Assembly: GCF_003001905.1 (NCBI RefSeq)
Contig: NZ_PVNE01000010.1
Location: 1-64,000, forward strand
Length of the DNA: 64,000 nucleotides
DNA from: Planifilum fimeticola
Lineage (GTDB): Bacteria > Bacillota > Bacilli > Thermoactinomycetales > DSM-44946
Reading direction: 5' to 3'
Shown: positions 7,470-15,392 of the stretch, one piece after another
Layout of the letters: each line of letters starts with the position of its first letter
Numbering within the stretch: position 1 is the stretch's first letter
Notes under the pieces: generated by a model
What the model saw: only the letters and a program-made list of their open reading frames with translations
Databases searched by the model: none
Told to the model about the DNA's origin: nothing
Position numbers and translations under genes: made by a program

Positions 7470-8758
7470 GGTACCCTCCCCCTTTCCGGTTTGAAACCGG
7501 CCGCTGCCAGGAGGAAAGCCGCCGTCCATCCGATCAGCACCGTCAGGGGCTCGATCAGGTCTTTCGGGGAGGAGCCTTGCATCGCGCCCAGGTAGGCGGT
7601 CAGCGCGGCACCGTTGGGGATCCATTCGCCCAGCCGGGCCAGCCACTCCGAAAGGATGTTCATTTTGAAGAAGCTGCCCCCGAGAAATCCGAGGATGACG
7701 ACGATACTGGTGGAGAAGATTTCCACCACCCAGGACGTGTTGAAACGGAAGCTGAGGGCCATCAGAAACACCGCCAGGCTTCCCGCAACAAAGGCCAAAA
7801 GGAAGGTGACGACCAGGAAGGAGGCGGGATTCTTCCAGGTTACATCAAAGGCCAGGGCGGCATATCCGAACAGGGTGAAAAGTTGGATCAAGGCCAGCAG
7901 AAACGTGGCCAGCCACTTTCCGGCCCAAAAGCGCCACGCCGGAACTCCGGCCAATGCGATCCGGTCCAGGGCCCGGTTTTCCCTTTCCTCGGAGGCGATA
8001 CGGGCGGTGAAGGCGGCGGTGTGGAGAAGAAACATGGTGCTTATCCCAACGGTAAAATATTCGAAGGAAGAAAGGGGTTTCCGCCCCTCCAGGGTGGTGA
8101 TCTCCCCCCGGATGGATGGAGTCGGATCAGGGGCAAAGAAGTCCGGATCCAACTTTTTGGAACCGGCGAGTTCCAAGCTCCGATAAATGGCGCCGGACCG
8201 GTTGATCTGCTCCCGGAAGGATTCGACGGCGCTTTTCAGCCATTGTCCCTGAAGGAATCGGCTTTCATTCAGTTCCAATCTCAGGGAGACAGGGCTTTTC
8301 TCGCGGAGGAAAAGGGAGCGCCACAGGCTAAGGTCAAAATCCTTCGGGATGGTGAGGATGCCTGCGAAACGCTCGTCCCGAAGGACGGAATCCCGCTCCC
8401 CGGGGGAAATTTCCCGGACCGCAAAAGCCCTTTTCCCTTTTTCTCCCTGCAGCACCTTCCGGAGCAGAATATCCGAAGGGACAAAATGTTCCGCCTTATC
8501 CACCACCCATAAGCGCTCCTCCGGGGAGAGGGGCGAACGGGCCGCGTCCTTCTTGAATTGTTCCAACTCCTTTTTCACGTTCCCTTCCCGAATCACCGCC
8601 ACCTGGGCGGTCAGGGGTTTCGGTTCCGGATTCATCACCCCTCCCAGGGCGTATCCCAAAATGGCGATCAAGACGGCCGGCATCACGAGCAGCGTCGACA
8701 GTTCCCTTTTCACCCGAATCAAGTGGAGCAAATCTTTCTTGATCAGTGCCCAGAGCAT
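7466..8758 (-). CDS. ABC-2 type exporter permease (first of two)
   Basis: A 430-residue permease with the same architecture as its downstream partner: a first helix at about residues 25-45 (LLVMPAVLIAILGYALGGVM), a soluble external domain of about 200 residues, then a cluster of helices from about residue 230. ATG 8758 follows the GGGGGAG-type box of the preceding intergenic stretch. The stop overlaps the next start by four bases, and the ATPase stop lies 16 bases upstream, so all three genes are one operon. Two non-identical half-size permeases fit a heterodimeric exporter. Confidence 0.85.
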   Translation of the reverse strand: MLWALIKKDLLHLIRVKRELSTLLVMPAVLIAILGYALGGVMNPEPKPLTAQVAVIREGNVKKELEQFKKDAARSPLSPEERLWVVDKAEHFVPSDILLRKVLQGEKGKRAFAVREISPGERDSVLRDERFAGILTIPKDFDLSLWRSLFLREKSPVSLRLELNESRFLQGQWLKSAVESFREQINRSGAIYRSLELAGSKKLDPDFFAPDPTPSIRGEITTLEGRKPLSSFEYFTVGISTMFLLHTAAFTARIASEERENRALDRIALAGVPAWRFWAGKWLATFLLALIQLFTLFGYAALAFDVTWKNPASFLVVTFLLAFVAGSLAVFLMALSFRFNTSWVVEIFSTSIVVILGFLGGSFFKMNILSEWLARLGEWIPNGAALTAYLGAMQGSSPKDLIEPLTVLIGWTAAFLLAAAGFKPERGRVP

Positions 8759-8774
8759 GCTCTCCCCCCCCTTT

Positions 8775-9707
8775 TTAATCCCGCAGGGCTTTCCCGGTGA
8801 GATGCAAAAAGACATCTTCCAGGGAAGGGGATTGAATGTTCACCGAGGTGACGGTGACGCCGTGTTCCCGGGCGAGCCGGAAGAGGTCGTCCAGGAGGTG
8901 GGCCGTTTTCGGCGCGATCAGGGTGACGGCTTGTCCCTCCGACGACAGCGAGCGGACGGTCGGCAACCGCCTCAGGGCTTCCACAAAGGAAGGGGGAAGA
9001 GATTCCGCTTTCAGTTCGATGGTATGATCCGAACTGAGGATCGATTTCAGCTCTTCCGGTGTTCCCGAGGCGATGATCCGCCCTTGGTCCATGATGTAGA
9101 TGCGGTGGCAAAGCACTTCCGCCTCCTCCATGTAATGGCTGGTGTAGAGCACCGTCATCCCCTTTTCCCGGTTGAGGCGCCTTACCGTCTCCAGGATGTG
9201 GTGCCTGGATTGGGGGTCGATGCCCACCGTCGGTTCGTCCATGATGACAAACCGGGGCTCATGGAGGAGAGCCAGGCCGATGTTGAGCCGCCGCTGCATT
9301 CCTCCGGATAAGGTGCTCACCGGGCGGTGGGCTTTCGCTTCCAGCCCGACCAGTTCCAACACTTCGTCCACCCGGACCGCGAGGCTCTTCCCCTTCAGAC
9401 CGTACAGACGGCCGAAAAATTGCAGATTTTCCCGGGCGGTCAGATCCGGGTACAGGGCCAGCTGTTGGGGGACCATGCCCAGTATTTGCCTTAAGGGAGC
9501 GGGGGAGGCGATCACGCTTTTTCCGTAAAGCAGCACCTCGCCCCGCGTCGGCGGTATCAGGGAGGCGATCATGGCGATGGCCGTGGTTTTTCCCGCGCCG
9601 TTGGGACCGAGCAGGCCGACAATCTCTCCCCGTTCGATGAACAGATTGATGCTGTCCACCGCTTTGACCTCCTTGAAGTGCTTGGTCAGATCCTGGGTTT
9701 CGAGCAT
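8775..9707 (-). CDS. ABC exporter ATPase, DrrA/CcmA-like
   Basis: A 310-residue nucleotide-binding protein: Walker A GPNGAGKT at residues 34-41, signature LSGGMQ at 133-138, Walker B FVIMDEPT at 153-160, and a C-terminal extension typical of DrrA-type ATPases. The start is ATG 9707 rather than ATG 9716: an AAGGAGG box touches the 9716 codon but is eight to nine bases from 9707. It powers the two downstream permeases. The upstream membrane-protein gene ends 25 bases away in the same direction and probably belongs to the same transcript. Confidence 0.92.
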   Translation of the reverse strand: MLETQDLTKHFKEVKAVDSINLFIERGEIVGLLGPNGAGKTTAIAMIASLIPPTRGEVLLYGKSVIASPAPLRQILGMVPQQLALYPDLTARENLQFFGRLYGLKGKSLAVRVDEVLELVGLEAKAHRPVSTLSGGMQRRLNIGLALLHEPRFVIMDEPTVGIDPQSRHHILETVRRLNREKGMTVLYTSHYMEEAEVLCHRIYIMDQGRIIASGTPEELKSILSSDHTIELKAESLPPSFVEALRRLPTVRSLSSEGQAVTLIAPKTAHLLDDLFRLAREHGVTVTSVNIQSPSLEDVFLHLTGKALRD

Positions 9708-9732
9708 GGGGCGCATCCTCCTTTCCGCAGTT

Positions 9733-10290
9733 TCAACCCCGGTTTTGTTTGGGCCGCGGCCGGAGGCCGGCCATGTGGAGCACATAGACCATGCTCAAGG
9801 GAATGACGCTCATGTTTTTCAAAAAGAACAGCAGGGCGTCATGGGCCGCGGAGCGGTCTTCCGTCTGGAGCCCCGGCAGCTGGATGACGGGATCCAGCAG
9901 CAGGCGGGTCGCCCACTGGAGGAGGAGGTTCATGAGTCCGTACAGGAGGACGATAAAAACCGCCAGCTGGGCGATGAACACGCCGGGCCAATCCCTGTTG
10001 AATTGGACGGAACACCGCTCGCCGAATTCGCTCCAGAAGTCTTTCCGGGAAAATTCCCGCAACGGGCGGTTCAACATCAGCGCGATCATGAGCAGAAACA
10101 GAAGGAGTCGGGCCGCCAGCACGGCGACTTCCATCCATGCCGGGGTTTGCAGATGGTTCCACATTTGGTAAAAGCGGAGGGAGGAAGGGACGAGCGAGAG
10201 AAGGATCAGGGACGGATGGCGGTAGAAAAAGGCGATGGAGGACGTGAACGTCCGAATTCCTGCCATTGCGAGCTTCATCAAGGGGGCCAT
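9733..10290 (-). CDS. integral membrane protein of unknown function
   Basis: A 185-residue protein with about four predicted membrane segments (around residues 25-40, 52-75, 108-128 and 155-172). It is rich in Leu/Ile/Phe with Arg-rich connecting loops. I do not recognise a named family. It is the first gene of the minus-strand unit leading into the ABC exporter, so it may be an accessory or immunity-like component (inference from position). The ATG follows GAGGAG. About 140 bases separate it from the response-regulator gene, including that gene's terminator, so it likely has its own promoter, perhaps controlled by the adjacent regulator. Confidence 0.75.
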   Translation of the reverse strand: MAPLMKLAMAGIRTFTSSIAFFYRHPSLILLSLVPSSLRFYQMWNHLQTPAWMEVAVLAARLLLFLLMIALMLNRPLREFSRKDFWSEFGERCSVQFNRDWPGVFIAQLAVFIVLLYGLMNLLLQWATRLLLDPVIQLPGLQTEDRSAAHDALLFFLKNMSVIPLSMVYVLHMAGLRPRPKQNRG

Positions 10291-10404
10291 CGGGTCATCT
10301 CCTCTTTTTTTCCCGTTTATTTTACCTTCCCCCTCCCTTTTTCAGATACTGCCTGCGGTCACAAACGGGGAAACACCCCGTGACTTCGGTCATGGTTCCG
10401 ACGT

Positions 10405-10443
10405 CATCAAAAAAGGAAAACCTTGCCCGGGCATCAGGCAAGG
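10405..10443 (-). terminator. intrinsic terminator of the two-component operon
   Basis: The 7-bp CCTTGCC/GGCAAGG stem (10421-10427 and 10437-10443) is followed on the minus strand by TTTT and then TTTTTT. The promoter-proximal arm lies inside the last codons of the response-regulator gene. Confidence 0.8.
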
Positions 10444-11072
10444 TCGTTTTTCAGGGCATAGATGGCCAGTTGGGTCCGGTCGCGAAGTTCCAGTTTCTGC
10501 AGGATCTGGCTGATGTGATTTTTCACCGTTCCCACCGAGAGGCCGAGTTCGTCGGAGATTTCCCGATTGGACAGCCCTTCCCCCACCAAGCGGACGATGG
10601 TTCGCTCCCTGGGCGTCAGCGGGAGGTCCTGTGTTCGGGTCTCCGCTTTGGGCCGGGTCAGGAGGCGGGGCATCACTTTGGCGGCCACCGTGTCGTGAAG
10701 GATCATCCCGCCGCGTAACGCGCTGTGGATGGCGTCGATCAGTTTTCGGGGCTCCGCGTCCTTCAGCAGGTAGCCGCAGGCCCCGAGTTCAAGGGCTTTT
10801 AGGGCGTATTCGTCGTCGTTGAAGGTGGTCAGCACCAGGATTTTGGCGTCGGGACGGCGCGACCGGATTCGCCGGATCGCCTCCAGTCCGGAGAGGACCG
10901 GCATGCGGATGTCCATCAGGGTGATGTCGATCAGGTGTTTTTCAAACTGTCGAACCGCCTCTTCTCCGTTTTCCGCTTCCGCCGCCACCTTCAGCCGGGG
11001 ATCCTGTTCAATGATCATCTTCAATCCCTGGCGCACCAAGTGCTGATCTTCCACCAACAGTACGTTGGGCAT
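10434..11072 (-). CDS. NarL/LuxR-family response regulator
   Basis: A 212-residue regulator with an N-terminal receiver domain (residues 1-120; phosphoacceptor Asp54 in LMDIRMPV, conserved Lys in the LLKDAEP segment) and a C-terminal LuxR-type helix-turn-helix (about residues 145-207, LTPRERTIVRLVGEGLSNRE onward). ATG 11072 is chosen because AAGGAGG lies six bases upstream; ATG 11090 has no such box. It overlaps the kinase gene by 65 bases, so the two are translationally coupled. The ABC exporter operon begins immediately downstream and is the most likely target (inference). Confidence 0.9.
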   Translation of the reverse strand: MPNVLLVEDQHLVRQGLKMIIEQDPRLKVAAEAENGEEAVRQFEKHLIDITLMDIRMPVLSGLEAIRRIRSRRPDAKILVLTTFNDDEYALKALELGACGYLLKDAEPRKLIDAIHSALRGGMILHDTVAAKVMPRLLTRPKAETRTQDLPLTPRERTIVRLVGEGLSNREISDELGLSVGTVKNHISQILQKLELRDRTQLAIYALKNDLA

Positions 11073-12201
11073 GGATATCCTCCTTTTCATCGAGGGGAAT
11101 GATTCCCCGGACCGTGAACCGCTCCCGGGACGGGACGATTTCCACTCTTCCTCCCACTTGTTCCACCCGCTCCCGCAGGGCTTTCAATCCGAACCCTTCC
11201 CGGTAGGGCTTTGCTTCCCGGATGCGGTTGCTGACTTCGAAGCGGATGCTTTTTCCGCCGGGGAGGTCCAGGCTGACATCCACTTCCCGGGCAAAGGAGT
11301 GGCGCATGGCGTTGGTCAATCCCTCCTGAATGCCGCGGTAGATGGCCACGCATTTGTCAGCGGAGAGGGGGATGGACAGCGCTCCTTGTTTGGCGGTGAA
11401 GTTGACCCGGATTTGGCTGTCGGTTTCCAGCCGCCGGATCAGGTGAATGACGGAAGAAAGGCCCTGGATCTCCTTTTCATGCAGAGCCCGCACCGCTGTT
11501 CGGATTTCCTCCAGGCTTTTCTTGGCCAACGCCTTGATCAGGGCCAAGCGGTTTTCGTCCCGTCCGGACTGTTGCCGGAGGACCTCGATCTGGATCAGCA
11601 GGGCGGTCAAGTGATGTCCGACTGAGTCATGCATGTCCCGGGCGATGCGGTTGCGCTCTTCGATGCGCGCGCTCTGTTCCCCTTCGTAGGCCCGCCGTTT
11701 CAGCCGACGGTATTCGCCGGCGAGGCCGACATACATCTCGCGGCGCTCTTCCGCCGTTCTGCGCCATTCACTCCCCTTGATTCCGGCGAAGGCGAGGAGA
11801 CACAGCAAAAAGAGGTGAAAAGTCAGCGGAAGTGCCTGCACCTTTCCCGCGTAGGGCAGAAGGGAAGCGAGGGCCACCCCGGACGCCGTCGGGGTTTTGT
11901 TCCGATCATCGGCCGCAAACAGGCATTCCAGCAGCAAAAGGTAATAGAGGAGAAAAGGGATCACGCTCTCCCCCGATGTGAACCACCGCTGGGCGGAGGC
12001 CGCGGCCAGGGCGGAGCCGATCAGGAGCAATCTCCCCCGGGAAAATAGAGGGGTGAGAAAATAAAAAGAGAAATACAGGGCACACGCGGCCAAAAGCCAG
12101 GGACGGCTTTCCGCGTTTTCGGCTTCGCTGGTCAAAAGGCCGATCCAGAGGAAAACCTGCGCCCCGATCCGGATCAGGAACCCTGCGATTTCCCTTCCCA
12201 T
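11008..12201 (-). CDS. membrane histidine kinase (HisKA_3 type)
   Basis: A 397-residue sensor. About five to six hydrophobic segments occupy residues 10-140, followed by the dimerisation/phosphoacceptor motif RNRIARDMHDSVGHH (His191) and an HATPase_c domain to about residue 375. This is the NarL-partner class (LiaS/DesK-like architecture). There is no large extracellular sensing domain, so the signal may be membrane-borne, as in LiaS or DesK (inference). ATG 12201 follows GGAAGGAG. The C-terminal 20 or so residues are encoded in the 65-base overlap with the regulator. A TATAAT hexamer on the minus strand at 12232-12237 may be its -10 box; the -35 is poor. Confidence 0.88.
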   Translation of the reverse strand: MGREIAGFLIRIGAQVFLWIGLLTSEAENAESRPWLLAACALYFSFYFLTPLFSRGRLLLIGSALAAASAQRWFTSGESVIPFLLYYLLLLECLFAADDRNKTPTASGVALASLLPYAGKVQALPLTFHLFLLCLLAFAGIKGSEWRRTAEERREMYVGLAGEYRRLKRRAYEGEQSARIEERNRIARDMHDSVGHHLTALLIQIEVLRQQSGRDENRLALIKALAKKSLEEIRTAVRALHEKEIQGLSSVIHLIRRLETDSQIRVNFTAKQGALSIPLSADKCVAIYRGIQEGLTNAMRHSFAREVDVSLDLPGGKSIRFEVSNRIREAKPYREGFGLKALRERVEQVGGRVEIVPSRERFTVRGIIPLDEKEDIHAQRTVGGRSALGAPGIEDDH

Positions 12202-12438
12202 CGGTCAGCTCCTTCCGATTTTGTCAATATTATTATACGAGAAATTGAAAAGGAGGGAAGAAGGCGACGAGCCGCCGGAAGGTTTTTGAAAGAAGACGAG
12301 GAGGGGCACGCGCAACAGAAGGCGCATGCCCCTTACCTGTTCTGTCGCGCATTTTCCCGGTCTTGTCGGCGGGATTCATCTTTTACGGCCTGTCTGAATA
12401 GAAGTAGAGAGGAGAGGTTGGACAAAGGGGGCGTCGAT
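12202..12438. other. intergenic gap with hairpin between kinase and ATPase copy 1
   Basis: A divergent 237-base gap. Besides the kinase's ribosome binding site and possible -10 box it holds a hairpin at 12302-12331 (GGGGCA-GCGC pairing with GCGC-TGCCCC, one mismatch) without a T-tract. No convincing plus-strand promoter for the first ATPase copy was found. An open frame runs through this stretch into the ATPase, but it has no equivalent upstream of the second copy. Confidence 0.5.
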
Positions 12439-15194
12439 GTGTCGGAGAAAAGTCGCTGGGTGGAGTGGGAAGCCGACCGGGTGGCGGCCCACTTTGAAGT
12501 GGATCCCGCCGTCGGCCTGGACAGGGGGGAAGCCGAGAGAAGGCTGAAGGCGGTGGGACCCAACCGGTTGAGCGAGGGGGAGAAGATCTCTCCCTTCATC
12601 GTGTTTCTCAATCAGTTCAAGGATTTCATGGTGCTCGTCCTGCTGGCCGCCACCCTCATCTCGGGGCTTCTGGGCGAATATCTGGATGCGGCGGCCATCA
12701 TCGCCATCGTCTTTTTAAACGCCATCCTCGGCTTTGTGCAGGAGGTGCGGGCGGAGCGGTCCCTGACCGCGCTCAAGGAGCTGTCCGCCCCGACGGCCCG
12801 GGTGCTGCGCGGAGGGGTGTGGGAGCGGGTTCCCGCCGCCGACCTGGTGCCGGGGGACATCGTTGCCCTGGAGAGCGGGGATCGCATCCCGGCGGATGTG
12901 CGCCTGATCCGGGCCGAAAGTTTGTACGTGGAGGAGTCGGCGCTGACGGGAGAATCCGTTCCCGTGAGCAAATCGGCGGAGCGCCTTCCCCGGGCGGACG
13001 TGCCCCTGGGGGACCGGAAGAACATGGGTTACATGGGGACGATGGTGGTCCGGGGGAGCGGAACGGGGATCGTCGTCCACACCGGGATGGGAACGGAGAT
13101 GGGGAGGATCGCCCACCTGATCCAGACGGCGGAGCAGATGGAGACGCCGCTGCAGCGCCGACTGGAACAGCTGGGGAAAGTGCTGATCGTCGTGGCGCTG
13201 TTTTTGACGGGCATGGTGGTGGTGGCCGGAGTGCTCCACGGCCATGAGCTTTATGAGATGTTTTTGGCGGGGGTCAGCCTGGCGGTGGCGGCCATCCCCG
13301 AGGGGTTGCCGGCGATCGTGACGATCGCGCTGGCGCTGGGGGTGCAGCGGATGATCCGGCGGAAGGCGATCGTGCGCCGGTTGCCGTCGGTGGAGACCCT
13401 GGGCTGCGCTTCGGTGATTTGCTCGGATAAGACGGGGACCTTGACCCAGAACAAGATGACGGTCACCCGGGTGTGGGCGGACGGTCGGCTCTATGAGGTG
13501 ACGGGAACCGGCTACGACCCGTCGGGAAGGTTCCTGCTGGAGAAGCGGGAGGCGTCCCCCCGCCGGTCGGAGGCCCTGCGGCGGCTGCTGGAGATCGGAG
13601 TGTTGTGCAACAACGCCTCCCTGGTGCGGGAGGAGGGAGGCGGCATGCTCCGCCGGAAAAAAGAAGGGTGGCGCATCGACGGAGATCCCACGGAGGGAGC
13701 CCTGCTGGTGGTCGGAGCCAAAGGGGGCATCCGTCGGGAGGAGATCGACCGTCGTTGGAAGCGGGTGAAGGAGTACCCCTTCGACTCGGAACGGAAGAGG
13801 ATGTCCGTCTTGGTGGAAGGGCCGGGGGGCGAGCGGATGCTGCTCGTCAAGGGGGCCCGGATGTGCTGCTGGACCGGTGCACCCACATTCTCCGGAATGG
13901 GAAGGCGGTGCCCCTCAGCCAGACGCAGCGGGATGAAGCCCTGCGGATGAACTCGCAGCTGGCGGCGATGGCCCTGCGGAACCTGGCCTTCGCCTACCGG
14001 GAATTTCCGGCGGGGAAGGACCCCGGGCCCGAGGAGAGGGCGGAGCGGAATCTGGTGTTCGTCGGCTTGGCGGGAATGATCGATCCGCCGCGGGATGAGG
14101 TGAAGGAGGCGATCCGCCTCTGCCGGCAGGCGGGCATCAAGCCGGTGATGATCACCGGGGACCACAAGGGGACGGCGGTGGCCATCGCCCGGCAGCTGGG
14201 CATCCTGAACGAAGGGGGTCTGGCCGTCGAAGGGCGGGAGCTGGACCGCATGGGCGAGTCCGAGCTGCAGGAGAAGGTCAGCCGCATCGACGTCTATGCC
14301 CGGGTTTCCCCGGAGCACAAGCTGCGCATCGTGAAGGCCCTGCAGAAGGAAGGGCACGTGGTGGCGATGACCGGGGACGGGGTGAACGACGCGCCGGCGA
14401 TCAAGGCGGCGGACATCGGCATCGCCATGGGGATCACGGGGACCGACGTGTCCAAGGAAGCCTCCTCCCTGGTATTGGCCGACGACAATTTTGCCACGAT
14501 CGTGGCCGCGGTCGAAGAGGGGAGGAGCATCTACGACAACATCCGCAAGTTCATCAGCTATCTTTTGGCGAGCAACGTGGGAGAGATCCTGGTGATGTTT
14601 CTGGCCATGCTGGCGGGCCTGCCCCTGCCGCTGGTGCCGATCCAGATTTTGTGGGTCAATCTGGTGACGGACGGATTGCCGGCGATGGCCCTGGGGGTGG
14701 ATCCGGCGGAGGAGGATACGATGCGCCGTCCGCCGCGGGACAGCCGGGAGAGCATCTTTGCCCGGGGAGTGGGCTGGAAGATCGTATCCCGGGGGCTGCT
14801 GATCGGTCTGGCCACCCTGGGGGCGTTCTGGGTGGCCTACTGGGAGTCGCCCGACGACCTGACGCGGGCCCAGACGGTGGCCTTCAGCACGCTGGTGATG
14901 GCGCAGCTGGTCTACGTCTTCGACTGCCGGAGCAGCAAGTCCATCTTCCACCGGAACCCCCTGGAGAACCGCTCCCTGGTGCTGGCGGTGCTGTCTTCCG
15001 TCCTTCTCCTGCTCGGCGTGATCTATTACGAGCCCCTGCAGCCCATCTTCCACACCGTGGCCATCGGCGTCCGGGAATGGATGCTGATCATCGCCGCATC
15101 TTCCCTGCCGACCCTGCTGGCGGGATGGTTGGATTCGTTGCAGCCGTCGCGCCGCACGGTCCCCGTTCGGTGGTCCGCGTACGGGGAAAAGTGA
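12439..15194 (+). pseudogene. Ca2+-transporting P-type ATPase, copy 1 (yloB-like), frameshifted
   Basis: If one base is restored, 12439-15194 encodes a full-length P2A Ca2+-ATPase of about 918 residues: actuator TGES motif, PEGLPA in M4, phosphorylation motif DKTGT (Asp330), TGDGVNDAPA hinge and NLVTDGLPAMALG in M6. As written, the frame shifts by -1 near 13851-13858 (five G then three C). The zero frame stops at 13948-13950, within the nucleotide-binding domain; restoring one C gives the canonical KGAPD. The GTG start with AAAGGGGG upstream is shared with copy 2. Either a real lesion, a sequencing error or recoding; see findings. Ends 7 bases before a strong terminator. Confidence 0.85.
12559..14909 (+). 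repeat. near-identical 2.35-kb core, copy 1
   Basis: Compared with 15513-17863 at a constant offset of 2954 bases, this stretch appears identical by eye except for C12943 versus A15897 (Leu/Met after TGE's preceding Ala). The flanks are clearly divergent: about ten differences in 12439-12558 and many after 14957. Confidence 0.85.
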
Positions 15195-15200
15195 TTCGCA

Positions 15201-15233
15201 GGCCGGAGGAGCGTTCTCCTCACGGCTTTTTCT
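15201..15233 (+). terminator. intrinsic terminator after ATPase copy 1
   Basis: GCCG-GAGGAG pairs with CTCCTC-CGGC around a CGTT loop (one bulge), followed by TTTTTC. It starts a few bases after the stop codon of copy 1, so copy 2 needs its own promoter. A poor candidate is TTCTGACA (15274-15281) with TATGTT (15301-15306). Confidence 0.8.
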
Positions 15234-15392
15234 TTGTGGCGCTTTTCTGCGATTCCGCAAAAAAATGATGCCGTTCTGACACACTTTTTCCATCGAATGG
15301 TATGTTATAGTGAAACCGGGAGCAAGAAAAGGAAGTGGAAGTGCCATCGTACAGAGGATGCGGACCGGATGCGGCAAAGAGGGGGCGTCGAT

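Noticed and set aside
12286-12438. N-terminal extension of ATPase copy 1 from ATG 12286
   Set aside because: No counterpart in copy 2 and no family similarity; the GTG with AAAGGGGG upstream is common to both copies.
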